DNA of 64,000 nucleotides from G965207335 sp965207335 (GTDB lineage: Bacteria > Pseudomonadota > Gammaproteobacteria > PS1 > Pseudothioglobaceae). Under the pieces are notes generated by a model. That model was not told where the DNA came from. It saw only the letters and a program-made list of their open reading frames with translations, and searched no databases. Both the position numbers and the translations under genes were made by a program. The stretch covers positions 1,178,001 to 1,242,000 of the forward strand of contig OZ242267.1 in NCBI GenBank assembly GCA_965207335.1. Direction: 5' to 3'. Positions 9,843-18,152 of the stretch are shown here, one piece after another (position 1 is the first letter of the stretch; every line of letters starts with the position of its first letter).

Positions 9843-10572
9843 ATTTTATGTATATTGTTGGATTAACAGGCTTAGTCATTTTTCGCATTTCCATATAAAA
9901 ATTATTTTTGCTAGTAATCGCAATTACATCCCCTATTTTAACATTTTCACCGTCTTGTACTAATAATTCGCCATTTTGAGTGTAAGAGCTGTAAAAATTT
10001 AGCGGGTGTCTTATTATTATCATTTTTCCATGACTTAACATTTTATCGCCACTATAAACTACTGTGCCATCGGCTATAGTATAAACTTTTTGTCCTTTTT
10101 TAGTAGCAAATCCTAATCCTAAATTGCCTTTTTTTCGATTAAATTTTTTGTTAATTTTGGCATCAACTGGCATAACCCATTTTTTATTTTTGGCTACTTT
10201 TTTTGCTAAATATTTATTTGTCAGTATTTTTGATTTAGTATTTTTTTGTTTTATACTTGATTTTTTTGTTTTTACGGCTTTAATACTTGGATATTTTTCT
10301 TTTGCTTGCTTACTTAAATATATAGTTTGTCCTGTTTTTATAGAACTTGCAGAAGTTATATTGTTTAATCTTAATAAATTATCAATACTGGTATCGCAAG
10401 TTTTAGCAAGTTTTGACAAGGTATCATTGTGCAAAGTATATGGCTTGATGCAATTTATAACTGATATATCAACTACTACAATCTCTTTTATGGTATTGTT
10501 TTTATTGATAGAACAAGATGATGATAACATAAATGTTATTATTAGAGCTAAATAATAAATTGTTTTTTTCAT
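9841..10572 (-). CDS. nlpD: NlpD-like lipoprotein with LysM and degenerate M23 domains
   Basis: Likely an outer-membrane lipoprotein that activates amidases at the division site. The signal peptide ends in the lipobox LSSSC (Cys20). A LysM domain follows (about residues 43-88, HNDTLSKLAKTCDTS to LNNITSASS), and then an M23/LytM domain from about residue 150. The LytM zinc ligands look degraded (HPLNFYSSY, and MEMR in place of the usual H-x-H), as in NlpD/EnvC, which are non-catalytic regulators. The neighbours pcm and yqaA support the nlpD assignment, because pcm-nlpD adjacency is common in gammaproteobacteria. The TGA stop overlaps the MITE end. Confidence 0.82.
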   Translation of the reverse strand: MKKTIYYLALIITFMLSSSCSINKNNTIKEIVVVDISVINCIKPYTLHNDTLSKLAKTCDTSIDNLLRLNNITSASSIKTGQTIYLSKQAKEKYPSIKAVKTKKSSIKQKNTKSKILTNKYLAKKVAKNKKWVMPVDAKINKKFNRKKGNLGLGFATKKGQKVYTIADGTVVYSGDKMLSHGKMIIIRHPLNFYSSYTQNGELLVQDGENVKIGDVIAITSKNNFYMEMRKMTKPVNPTIYIK

Positions 10573-10584
10573 AATTAGTTGTGT

Positions 10585-11151
10585 TTAAATTAAATAAATA
10601 ATAAATGCCAGTATAATTACATAACCTAATACATCAATGTATTTTTTTAGCCATACATCACAAGTATTACCAAATCTTGCAACAATAATTGCAACCAATA
10701 CAAATCTTAGCCACCTAGATATAAGCGATATTACCAAAAATGGTATTAAGGCCATAGATAAAAACCCAGCTAAAATAGTAAATAATTTATAGGGAATGGG
10801 GCTAAAACCTGCGATAAAAATAGTCCAAATGCCGTATTTATCAAACCATAATTGTAATTGTACTAATTTATCGCCATAGTTTAGTAGTTCAATATATGGC
10901 ATTATAAAGTCAAAGAGCCAATAACCTATTAAATAACCACACAAACCACCTAAAATAGAAAAAATAGCGGTTATTAATGCTAATTGGTATTTTTGACTTG
11001 GGTTTTTTAGCACCATTGGTGCTAACAAAATATCAGGTGGTGGGTACGGCAATATAAATGCTTCAACAAAACTTAAAAACATTAAATAATTTTTTGCATT
11101 TTTATGTTCTGCCCATTTAAGAATAATATTATATATTTTTGAAAATAGCAT
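10585..11151 (-). CDS. YqaA family inner-membrane protein (SNARE-associated/VTT domain)
   Basis: DedA-like integral membrane protein of 188 aa with at least four hydrophobic segments. The sequence SFVEAFILPYPPPDILLAPMVL and the later FIAGFSPIPYKLFTILAGF match the paired VTT-domain motifs of the YqaA subgroup. It lies between pcm and the nlpD-like gene, a neighbourhood seen in other gammaproteobacteria. It overlaps pcm by one base. Function in lipid or envelope homeostasis is inferred from the family only. Confidence 0.85.
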   Translation of the reverse strand: MLFSKIYNIILKWAEHKNAKNYLMFLSFVEAFILPYPPPDILLAPMVLKNPSQKYQLALITAIFSILGGLCGYLIGYWLFDFIMPYIELLNYGDKLVQLQLWFDKYGIWTIFIAGFSPIPYKLFTILAGFLSMALIPFLVISLISRWLRFVLVAIIVARFGNTCDVWLKKYIDVLGYVIILAFIIYLI

Positions 11152-11807
11152 TAAATAATACCTGTTAATAATGGCACAAAATTAACATAATCTAATACTT
11201 GTTTACTAAAATCTTCGCCATCAAAGGTAATTTTTATTAGTTTTTGTGCTGTATTTTGTTTGCCCTCTGGGGCAACTAATCTGCCATTAGTTGCTAAAGA
11301 ATTAATAATATGCTCAGGTATTTTATCAGGTGCAGCGGTTATAATAATAGCGTCAAATTTTTGCTCTGCACTTATATTGCTACCATCACTATGGTGACAA
11401 TAAACATTATCAATGCCCAATTTTTTTAATCTTGTTTTAGCACTTGTATGCAAACCATAAATTCTTTCAATACTATAAACACTAGTAAATAATTTAGCAA
11501 GAATTGCACTTTGATAACCGCAACCTGTACCTATCTCTAAAATAGAATTATAATTATCATCTTTAGATATTAATGCATCAGTCATTTTTGCTATAACAGC
11601 AGGCTGTGATATGGTTTGCGAAAATCCTATAGGTAGTGTGATATTTTCGTAAGCATGCCTTGACAATGCTTCATCAACAAACTTATGCCTTGGCACAGAT
11701 AATAAAGCATCTTTAACTTTTAAATGCTCTATATCAAGTGCTTGTACCATTTCTTGCCTATGTTTATTAGCTTTAATGTCGATAATTTCTTCTTTTATAA
11801 AATGCAT
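11151..11807 (-). CDS. pcm: Protein-L-isoaspartate O-methyltransferase
   Basis: Repairs isoaspartyl residues in damaged proteins using S-adenosylmethionine. Visible features are VPRHKFVDEALS, the QTISQPAVIAKMTDAL motif that contacts the substrate, and the SAM-binding ILEIGTGCGYQSAILA, followed by FDAIIITAAP. The length of 218 aa is typical. It is the first gene of the pcm-yqaA-nlpD unit, with tight spacing. Confidence 0.94.
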   Translation of the reverse strand: MHFIKEEIIDIKANKHRQEMVQALDIEHLKVKDALLSVPRHKFVDEALSRHAYENITLPIGFSQTISQPAVIAKMTDALISKDDNYNSILEIGTGCGYQSAILAKLFTSVYSIERIYGLHTSAKTRLKKLGIDNVYCHHSDGSNISAEQKFDAIIITAAPDKIPEHIINSLATNGRLVAPEGKQNTAQKLIKITFDGEDFSKQVLDYVNFVPLLTGII

Positions 11808-11877
11808 ATTATTACGCTGTTATAGATGGTAAAAAACTTTAATACAAAACATGCAAGTTGTATGCAAATAATACTTA

Positions 11878-12040
11878 GAGGCCTTGCATAAATATGGATG
11901 ATTAACAGAGCTCTGATTTTTGCTTAATTGATGATTTTCTATAAAGCATGCCCTAGTTGTTCTAAGGCTGGTTTGATAAAAATTATTAAGTGAGTGAAAA
12001 GCGGGGTTCTGATAATTATTCATGTTTGTGTAAAGGTCTC
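11878..12040 (+). repeat. MITE, subfamily A (163 bp)
   Basis: Full-length copy with one base missing in the left terminal repeat (GAGGCCTTGCATAAA) and the complement AAAGGTCTC on the right. It ends two bases before the glyQ stop codon (12043) and separates glyQ from pcm. Confidence 0.82.
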
Positions 12041-12042
12041 TT

Positions 12043-12909
12043 TTAACTTGTGCCAACTTCATTAGCATAATAACACTTTGCAACTTGCTGGCTCATATCT
12101 CGTACTCTATAAATAAATCTAGCTCTATCTGTTGCACTAATTGCTTGTTTTGCATCTAATAAATTAAATAAGTGCGATGCTTTTAATACTTGCTCGTATG
12201 CTGGATGAGACAGGTTTTTGTCAATAAGTTTTTGATGGGCTTTTTCGCATTCATCAAATTGACTAAATAAAGCCTTAGGATTACTTAATTCAAAATTATA
12301 ATAACACTGCTCTACCTCATTTTGATAGAATATATCATAATAAGTAGTATCTTTATTCCATTGTATATTAAATACATTATCGGTATTTTGCAAGTACATA
12401 GCTAGGCGTTCTAAACCATAGGTTATCTCGCCTGTTATTGGTTTGCAATTTAAACCGCCTATTTGTTGAAAATAAGTAAATTGGCTTATTTCCATACCAT
12501 CTAGCCAAACCTCCCAACCTAATCCCCAAGCACCTAAGGTAGGCGATTGCCAATTATCTTCAACAAAACGCACATCGTGTACTGCTAAATCAATACCAAT
12601 ATATGCTAATGATTGCAAGTATAAATCTTGAATATTATCTGGAGATGGCTTTAATACTACTTGAAATTGATAATAGTGTTGCAGGCGATTAGGATTTTTA
12701 CCATAACGACCATCGGTTGGGCGTCTCGATGCTTGTACAAAAGCGGCATTCCAATGTTTAGGTCCTATAGCTCGTAAAAATGTTCCTGGGTGAAAAGTTC
12801 CAGCACCAACTTCCATATCATATGGTTGTAACATTACACAATTATTGTTAATCCAAAAATTTTGTAATTGTAAAATTAAATCTTGAAAATATAGCTTAGG
12901 TTGTAACAT
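12043..12909 (-). CDS. glyQ: Glycine--tRNA ligase alpha subunit
   Basis: Alpha subunit of the bacterial alpha2-beta2 glycyl-tRNA synthetase, holding the class II catalytic core. Signatures include LQPYDMEVGAGTFHPGTFLR, ASRRPTDGRYG, NPNRLQHYYQ, LGWEVWLDGMEISQFTYFQQ and TYGLERLAMYLQ. At 288 aa it is close to the usual length (about 300). The beta subunit gene glyS, normally directly downstream, is absent: the next genes on this strand are pcm and yqaA, after a MITE. glyS must be elsewhere, because the alpha subunit alone is not sufficient. Confidence 0.95.
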   Translation of the reverse strand: MLQPKLYFQDLILQLQNFWINNNCVMLQPYDMEVGAGTFHPGTFLRAIGPKHWNAAFVQASRRPTDGRYGKNPNRLQHYYQFQVVLKPSPDNIQDLYLQSLAYIGIDLAVHDVRFVEDNWQSPTLGAWGLGWEVWLDGMEISQFTYFQQIGGLNCKPITGEITYGLERLAMYLQNTDNVFNIQWNKDTTYYDIFYQNEVEQCYYNFELSNPKALFSQFDECEKAHQKLIDKNLSHPAYEQVLKASHLFNLLDAKQAISATDRARFIYRVRDMSQQVAKCYYANEVGTS

Positions 12910-12917
12910 ATTTGTTT

Positions 12918-13229
12918 TTAATAAGAATCTAGTTTTTTGCGTTGTAATACACTTAGTAAGTTGCGATAATCATTATAAGTAGCTAACTCTTTTTTAAAAT
13001 TACCCTCAATACTATTAGCAAAGTCAAATATTTCTTGTGAACCTGCTATTATGCCGTCTGTACTTTTACCTAAGTTTTTAGCCTCTGTTAATTGCTTAGA
13101 GTAAGTTTTTAATTGCTCTACATAATAACCGTAGCTTGTAGGGTCTGTTACTACTAATGCTTGTGTTGTACTAGTTAATAATATAGCGGTAAGTAAAGCA
13201 TAAAATAGTTTTTTGCTTTTGTGATACAA
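12918..13229 (-). CDS. Truncated VirB5/TrbJ-like secreted protein
   Basis: Short exported protein. It has an N-terminal charged stretch YHKSKK, a hydrophobic signal (LFYALLTAILLTSTTQA) and then VTDPTSYGYYVEQLKTYSK, which resembles the start of mature VirB5/TrbJ-type proteins of type IV secretion. It ends after about 80 mature residues, much shorter than VirB5 (about 200), so it is probably a remnant. The TTG at 13229 is preferred as start because an AAGGG lies just upstream; an ATG at 13262 is possible. A longer upstream extension is antisense to the next gene and was not accepted. No other secretion genes are nearby. Confidence 0.45.
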   Translation of the reverse strand: MYHKSKKLFYALLTAILLTSTTQALVVTDPTSYGYYVEQLKTYSKQLTEAKNLGKSTDGIIAGSQEIFDFANSIEGNFKKELATYNDYRNLLSVLQRKKLDSY

Positions 13230-13260
13230 TACCCTTAATGTTAAACAACTTAGTTTTACC

Positions 13261-13503
13261 ATGAGCATAATTACTTTTGACACTTTAAAATATGCTAAAC
13301 GCCTAATGGATGCAGGTGTACCCGAAAAACAAGCCCAAGCACAAACCGATTCATTAAAAGAAGTGTTGGATGAGGCTTTAAGTAATGAGGTTGCGACAAA
13401 AGGTGATTTGAAAGACTTAGAGCTTCGCCTTATAAAATGGATGATAGCAAGCCAAGTATCTACTGTTGTTGTTCTTGCTGCTTTATTTAAGTTGTTTTTA
13501 TAA
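13261..13503 (+). CDS. Small coiled-coil membrane protein (DUF1640-like)
   Basis: 80-aa protein beginning MSIITFDTLKYAKRLMDAGV, followed by a helical region VPEKQAQAQTDSLKEVL and ATKGDLKDLELRL, and a C-terminal hydrophobic helix (about 62-79). This is the pattern of the coiled-coil DUF1640/CCDC90-like family, anchored in a membrane by its C-terminus. Function is unknown. It is divergent from the VirB5-like fragment, with start regions overlapping. A second similar small protein occurs at 61321. Confidence 0.7.
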   Translation: MSIITFDTLKYAKRLMDAGVPEKQAQAQTDSLKEVLDEALSNEVATKGDLKDLELRLIKWMIASQVSTVVVLAALFKLFL

Positions 13504-13619
13504 TTGTTTTTCATTGTTAATCCTTATATTTAAAATCTATAAATAGCCAGCGTTAAACACAAGTTGCCAATATATTACAGCAGTCTTATTATTAAAACTT
13601 TCACTATACTGTATTTTCA

Positions 13620-14282
13620 TTAAATCATTTTTTTAAAATAATTATTACTCGCTAATTTATCCTCATCTGAGGCATAAATAATATTAATTTTTTTTCTATT
13701 TTTTAGCATATTTTTATTAACTATACTATTTGTAAAATTGCTAGTTTGCGTATTTTTAAATAATATTCCTTGCCCGCCTGTCATTGCCAGATAAACTTCT
13801 GCTAAAATTTGGGCATCTAGTAATGCACCATGTAACTTTCGTTCAATATTTATCTCGTACCTTCTTGCTAGGGCATTTAAGTTATGTTGTGAGCTAGGAC
13901 TCATTTTTTTGGATAATTCCATAGTATCAATTACCTGACAAATATCCTCAATACCTTTATCATTGCCTATTAAGTTAAGTTCATGGTTTAAAAATCCAAT
14001 ATCAAAAGATGCATTATGAATTATTAAACTAGCACCTGATATATAATCTAAAAATTTATCAACAATATTAGAGAATAAAGGCTTATTTTTTAAAAAATCA
14101 TCAGTAATGCCATGTACACGCACGGAGCTACCAACATCTCTATTAGGCTGTATGTATTCTTGATATTCATTTTTTGTTATAGCTCTATCTTTTATCTCAA
14201 CACAGCCTATTTCAATAATTCTGTGACCTTTTTTAGTATCTAAGCCTGTGGTTTCAGTATCTAATGCTATTAACCTGTTCAT
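13620..14282 (-). CDS. dnaQ: DNA polymerase III epsilon subunit (3'-5' proofreading exonuclease)
   Basis: DEDDh exonuclease that proofreads the replicative polymerase. ExoI motif ALDTETTGLD lies at residues 6-15, ExoII is in IHNASFDIGFLNHEL, and ExoIII HGALLDAQILAEVY contains the catalytic His and Asp. The C-terminal tail is basic and presumably contacts the polymerase subunit. The 220-aa length is slightly shorter than E. coli DnaQ (243). It overlaps the downstream-facing PNPOx-like gene by 4 bp, so the two form an operon. Confidence 0.93.
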   Translation of the reverse strand: MNRLIALDTETTGLDTKKGHRIIEIGCVEIKDRAITKNEYQEYIQPNRDVGSSVRVHGITDDFLKNKPLFSNIVDKFLDYISGASLIIHNASFDIGFLNHELNLIGNDKGIEDICQVIDTMELSKKMSPSSQHNLNALARRYEINIERKLHGALLDAQILAEVYLAMTGGQGILFKNTQTSNFTNSIVNKNMLKNRKKINIIYASDEDKLASNNYFKKMI

Positions 14283-14809
14283 AATGTTATTTTTTTATTA
14301 TTTAAACTAACAACATTTTTCCTTTGCTGATAATCTATAATACCTACTACACCTTGTTTATTAGTCCAATCATTTAATTCGTCTCTGTAAGATACAAAAT
14401 CATATTTTGGCACTCCAAAGCCACAAGAGTTAGCAACCATTTTAATATCTAAACTGATAATTTGCCTAGCACCTATTGTATTAGTAAATAATTTCATATA
14501 TTTATCCCAATTATCATTATTACTGCCTATGATTTTTGCATTACCATAAATACGCATTATATTAGGTAGTCCTGAAAAAGCACAAAACATAATAGTCATT
14601 CGCTCATCTTCTTGTAAATGTGCCTGTGTTTCATTGCCACTGCCTGTTAAGTTTAACCATAATATTTTATTATTATTGACAATATGCAAGCTGTTGTTGT
14701 CCTTAGGAGATAAATTGATATAACTATCCTTTGTAGCCGTTGCTACAAAAAACATATGCTGTTTATTAATAAAATCAATATGGCGTTGTTGTAGTTCTTT
14801 ATGTTTCAT
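14279..14809 (-). CDS. Pyridoxamine 5'-phosphate oxidase family protein
   Basis: Split-barrel flavin or haem-binding protein of 176 aa. It starts with QRHIDFINKQHMFFVATAT, continues with INLSPKD and the LNLTGSGNETQAHL stretch, and then MTIMFCAFSG, all matching the PNPOx-like split-barrel group of unknown substrate rather than PdxH itself. It is translationally coupled to dnaQ. The specific reaction is not known. Confidence 0.78.
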   Translation of the reverse strand: MKHKELQQRHIDFINKQHMFFVATATKDSYINLSPKDNNSLHIVNNNKILWLNLTGSGNETQAHLQEDERMTIMFCAFSGLPNIMRIYGNAKIIGSNNDNWDKYMKLFTNTIGARQIISLDIKMVANSCGFGVPKYDFVSYRDELNDWTNKQGVVGIIDYQQRKNVVSLNNKKITL

Positions 14810-14870
14810 ATCTAGTTTTATACTCTTAATAAATACCCTTTATGTGCTTAGCACTGTTTTTTATATAAAA

Positions 14871-14926
14871 GAAACCTTTGCAAAAATTGAATTTTTGCTA
14901 ATCACCACTATTTATGCAAAGGTCTC
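14871..14926 (-). repeat. MITE, subfamily B, internally deleted (56 bp)
   Basis: Terminal repeats GAAACCTTTGC and GCAAAGGTCTC enclose only the AAAAATTGAATTTTTGC part of the subfamily B core. It has the potential to fold almost end to end. It lies between the PNPOx-like gene and rpoZ. Confidence 0.7.
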
Positions 14927-15101
14927 TCAAAATATAATCATAACACAGTGATTTAACAAGTTTTTTACTTAGATAAAGAGTTAAACTTATTTTACCATTA
15001 ACTAAAATTATATGCTAATATTACAGACTAACTAATTATATGTGTATGTATATGTAATTTTAGTATAAAATTGTTATGATTTATTGAGGTTATTATTTAC
15101 T

Positions 15102-15416
15102 ATGGCAAGAGTAACAGTAGAAGATTGTTTAGAAAAAGTTGGAGATAGTTTTAAATTAGTTCTAGTAGCAGCAAAAAGATCTAATCAATTAAGTAGAGGT
15201 ACTCATAAAACAACACTTAGTACAAATGGCGACAAGCCATCTGTTATTGCACTTCGCGAAATTGCAGCAGGAATTATAGATGAATCAATCTTAAATGATG
15301 ATGATGATATAAGTACTGGCTACGGTGTTGATATGGCTGAGGTTGAAAGTGAGTTATCAAATGTAATACTAGATGAAAATAGTATAGATTCTATTATTGA
15401 TGATAAAGATGTTTAA
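15102..15416 (+). CDS. rpoZ: DNA-directed RNA polymerase omega subunit
   Basis: Omega assists assembly of RNA polymerase around beta prime. The N-terminus MARVTVEDCLEKVGDSFKLV and the AAKRSNQLSRGTHKT segment are diagnostic. The start ATG at 15102 is chosen because the protein family begins MARVTV and GAGG lies 12 bases upstream. The acidic tail (about residues 65-104) is longer than in E. coli. spoT, often downstream, is replaced here by acs. Confidence 0.94.
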   Translation: MARVTVEDCLEKVGDSFKLVLVAAKRSNQLSRGTHKTTLSTNGDKPSVIALREIAAGIIDESILNDDDDISTGYGVDMAEVESELSNVILDENSIDSIIDDKDV

Positions 15417-15430
15417 AGATATTGTTAATT

Positions 15431-17356
15431 ATGGTATCAAAATATCAAATACCAAAAACCAATAAAAAACCACTAATTAATGAGCATGATTACATTAATA
15501 TGTATCAGCACTCTATTGCTAATCCTGATGAATTTTGGAGTGATTATGCCAATAAGTTTATAACTTGGGATAAAAAATGGTCAAAGGTATCCGATTGTGA
15601 TTTTAATACTGGCAAAATATCTTGGTTTTTAGATGCTAAGTTAAATGCTAGTTATAATTGCTTAGATAGGCATTTGACAAATAATGCCAATAAAACTGCA
15701 ATAATATGGCAGGGTGATAATCCCAATAATCATAAAAATGTTAGCTACCAACAGTTATATGAGATGGTTTGTCAATTTGCTAATGGGTTAAAAAGCTTAG
15801 GTGTAAAGCAAGGCGATAGAATATGTCTATATATGCCTATGATTGTAGAATCTGTGGTAGCAATGCTTGCATGTAGTAGAATTGGTGCTATTCACTCTGT
15901 AGTTTTTGCTGGCTTTTCTGCCAATGCCTTGCAAGAGCGAATCTTAGATACAAAATGCAAAATAGTTATTACCGCTGATGGCTCAAACCGTAGTAATACT
16001 GTTGTACCACTAAAAGACAATGTTGATAAGGCAGTAGCTAATTGTGATTTTGTTACCAATGTTGTTGTAGTTAATAATAGCAAAAATAATATTCAATGGG
16101 GTGTTAAGGATTTATGGTATGACGATGTTATTGCCAATAAATCTAAAACATGTGCTGTTGTTAGTTTTGATTCTGAAAATCCGTTATTTATTCTTTATAC
16201 TTCTGGTTCAACAGGCAAGCCAAAGGGAGTACTACATACCACAGGTGGCTATTTACTTTATGTTGCAATGACTCATAAATATGTTTTTGATTATCAAGAT
16301 GATGATATTTACTGGTGCACAGCGGACATAGGGTGGATTACAGGGCATTCTTATAGTGTTTATGGTCCTCTTGCTAATGGTGCCACTACTTTAATATTTG
16401 AAGGAGTACCAACATATCCTGATGCATCAAGGTTTTGGCAAATAATTGATAAGCATCAAGTAAACATTTTTTATACCGCACCTACGGCTATTCGTGCATT
16501 AATGGGTGCTGGAGATGAGTTTTTAAAAAATAGTACTCGTAGTAGCCTACGAGTTTTAGGGACTGTGGGAGAGCCTATCAATCCAGAGGCTTGGCGTTGG
16601 TATTACAATAAGGTTGGCAATGGCAAATGCCCAATAGTTGATACTTGGTGGCAAACAGAAACTGGCGGACATTTAATAACACCGCTACCATTTGCAACAA
16701 AGACAAAACCTGGCTCTGCTTGCTTGCCATTTTTTGGTATTAAACCAGAAATTGTTAACGAACAAGGAGAAGTGCTAGAAGGTGAGGCTAATGGAATTTT
16801 GGTTTTTGCTAACTCATGGCCTGGACAAATGCGGACTTTGTATAATAATCATGATAAGTTTATTGATATATATTTTACTACTTATAAAGGCAAATACTTA
16901 GCAGGAGATGGTGCTAATCGTGATAAAGATGGTTATTATTGGATTACTGGTAGAATTGATGATACCCTTAATGTATCAGGACATAGATTAGGCACAGCAG
17001 AAATAGAATCAGCATTAGTACTACATCATAAAGTAAGTGAGGCAGCAGTAGTTGGTATGCCTCATAACATTAAAGGGCAAGGAATTTATGCTTTTGTATC
17101 GCTTATGGATAATGCTTTAGTAGATGATAATTTGCAACAAGAATTAATAAAATTAGTACGCAAGGAAATAGGGGCTATTGCTACTATTGACATAGTACAA
17201 TTTACCAAACAACTACCTAAAACTCGCTCTGGTAAAATTATGCGTAGGATATTACGCAAAATAGCGGCAAAGGATTTTGATGATTTGGGTGATATTTCAA
17301 CATTAGCAGAACCAGAAGTTATAGATAATTTAATCAAAAATTCGAAAGCTATCTAA
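15431..17356 (+). CDS. acs: Acetyl-coenzyme A synthetase
   Basis: AMP-forming ligase that activates acetate to acetyl-CoA. ANL-superfamily motifs are present: ILYTSGSTGKPKGVLHTTGG, TADIGWITGHSY, DTWWQTETGGH, and the acetylatable lysine motif PKTRSGKIMRRILRKIA near the C-terminus, where Pat-type acetylases inactivate the enzyme. The ATG at 15431 gives 641 aa, a typical length (E. coli 652). It follows rpoZ by 14 bp and may be co-transcribed. It gives the organism acetate uptake capacity and feeds acetyl-CoA together with beta-oxidation. Confidence 0.95.
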   Translation: MVSKYQIPKTNKKPLINEHDYINMYQHSIANPDEFWSDYANKFITWDKKWSKVSDCDFNTGKISWFLDAKLNASYNCLDRHLTNNANKTAIIWQGDNPNNHKNVSYQQLYEMVCQFANGLKSLGVKQGDRICLYMPMIVESVVAMLACSRIGAIHSVVFAGFSANALQERILDTKCKIVITADGSNRSNTVVPLKDNVDKAVANCDFVTNVVVVNNSKNNIQWGVKDLWYDDVIANKSKTCAVVSFDSENPLFILYTSGSTGKPKGVLHTTGGYLLYVAMTHKYVFDYQDDDIYWCTADIGWITGHSYSVYGPLANGATTLIFEGVPTYPDASRFWQIIDKHQVNIFYTAPTAIRALMGAGDEFLKNSTRSSLRVLGTVGEPINPEAWRWYYNKVGNGKCPIVDTWWQTETGGHLITPLPFATKTKPGSACLPFFGIKPEIVNEQGEVLEGEANGILVFANSWPGQMRTLYNNHDKFIDIYFTTYKGKYLAGDGANRDKDGYYWITGRIDDTLNVSGHRLGTAEIESALVLHHKVSEAAVVGMPHNIKGQGIYAFVSLMDNALVDDNLQQELIKLVRKEIGAIATIDIVQFTKQLPKTRSGKIMRRILRKIAAKDFDDLGDISTLAEPEVIDNLIKNSKAI

Positions 17357-17384
17357 AAATATCTTTTGTTAAAGCATAATAAAA

Positions 17385-18152
17385 ATGGCATTAAAAGCAC
17401 TAATATTTGATGTAGATGGAACTATTGCAGATACCGAAGGTGAGGGGCATTTAGTCGCATTTAACAAGGCATTTAAAGAAGTAGGTCTTGACTGGTTTTG
17501 GTCTGCTAGCCTTTATAAAGAATTATTAACTGTAACTGGCGGTGTTGATAGGATAAAATATTATTTACAACACTATAAACCTAGTTTTAATAAAGAGCCT
17601 ACTGATGAATTTGTTAATGATATTCACAAACTAAAAACCAAATACTTTATAGATATTGTTAAGCAAGGTGTAATAAAATTAAGATACGGGATAAAAAGAC
17701 TATTGCTAGAAGCTAAAAATGAGGGACTAATATTAGCTATAGCAACAACAACAACTTTGAATAATGTTTATGCCTTATTAAATAACTCCTTAGGTAATGA
17801 TAGTATTGCTTATTTTAGTATCATAGTAGCAGGGGATATGGTTAAATATAAAAAACCTGCTAGCGATGCTTATAATCTTGTACTGACTGAATTAAATTTA
17901 TCAGCTAGTGAATGCTTTGCTTTTGAAGATTCAGAAAATGGTATTATTGCAGCAAAAAAAGCAGGAATTAACACTATTATCACTACTAATACTTGGACTA
18001 ATAATCATAATTTTGACAGTGCTTTATTGGTGTTAAATAATTTAGGTGAGCCTGATAGAGAATTTAAGTTAATAAATAGTGCTGTTGGTAGTGTATCAGG
18101 TTTTGTAGATGTAGCAATGTTAAAGGAAATATATGTTAGGGCTAAGATATGA
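17385..18152 (+). CDS. cbbY: CbbY-like HAD phosphatase
   Basis: HAD-superfamily hydrolase, Cap type 1. It has DVDGTIADTEGEGHLVAFNK, the GLDWFW and VTGGVDRIKYYL stretches, TTTTLNN and EDSENGIIAAKKAG. The EGHLVAFN and TGG signatures match CbbY, which removes the RuBisCO inhibitor xylulose-1,5-bisphosphate in autotrophs. The 255-aa length fits. RuBisCO genes are not in the window, so the Calvin-cycle link is inferred from the family. It overlaps ilvA by 4 bp. Confidence 0.8.
   Translation: MALKALIFDVDGTIADTEGEGHLVAFNKAFKEVGLDWFWSASLYKELLTVTGGVDRIKYYLQHYKPSFNKEPTDEFVNDIHKLKTKYFIDIVKQGVIKLRYGIKRLLLEAKNEGLILAIATTTTLNNVYALLNNSLGNDSIAYFSIIVAGDMVKYKKPASDAYNLVLTELNLSASECFAFEDSENGIIAAKKAGINTIITTNTWTNNHNFDSALLVLNNLGEPDREFKLINSAVGSVSGFVDVAMLKEIYVRAKI

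Noticed and set aside
11820..12083. Short open frames spanning MITEs (also at 28735-28965 and 41874-42170)
   Set aside because: The same peptide recurs wherever a MITE is present, and it has no RBS; it is a translation of the repeat.
12918..13514. Full-length 198-aa reading of the VirB5-like gene
   Set aside because: The first 80-odd codons are antisense to a better-supported small gene and show no protein-like pattern; a later start gives a normal signal peptide.
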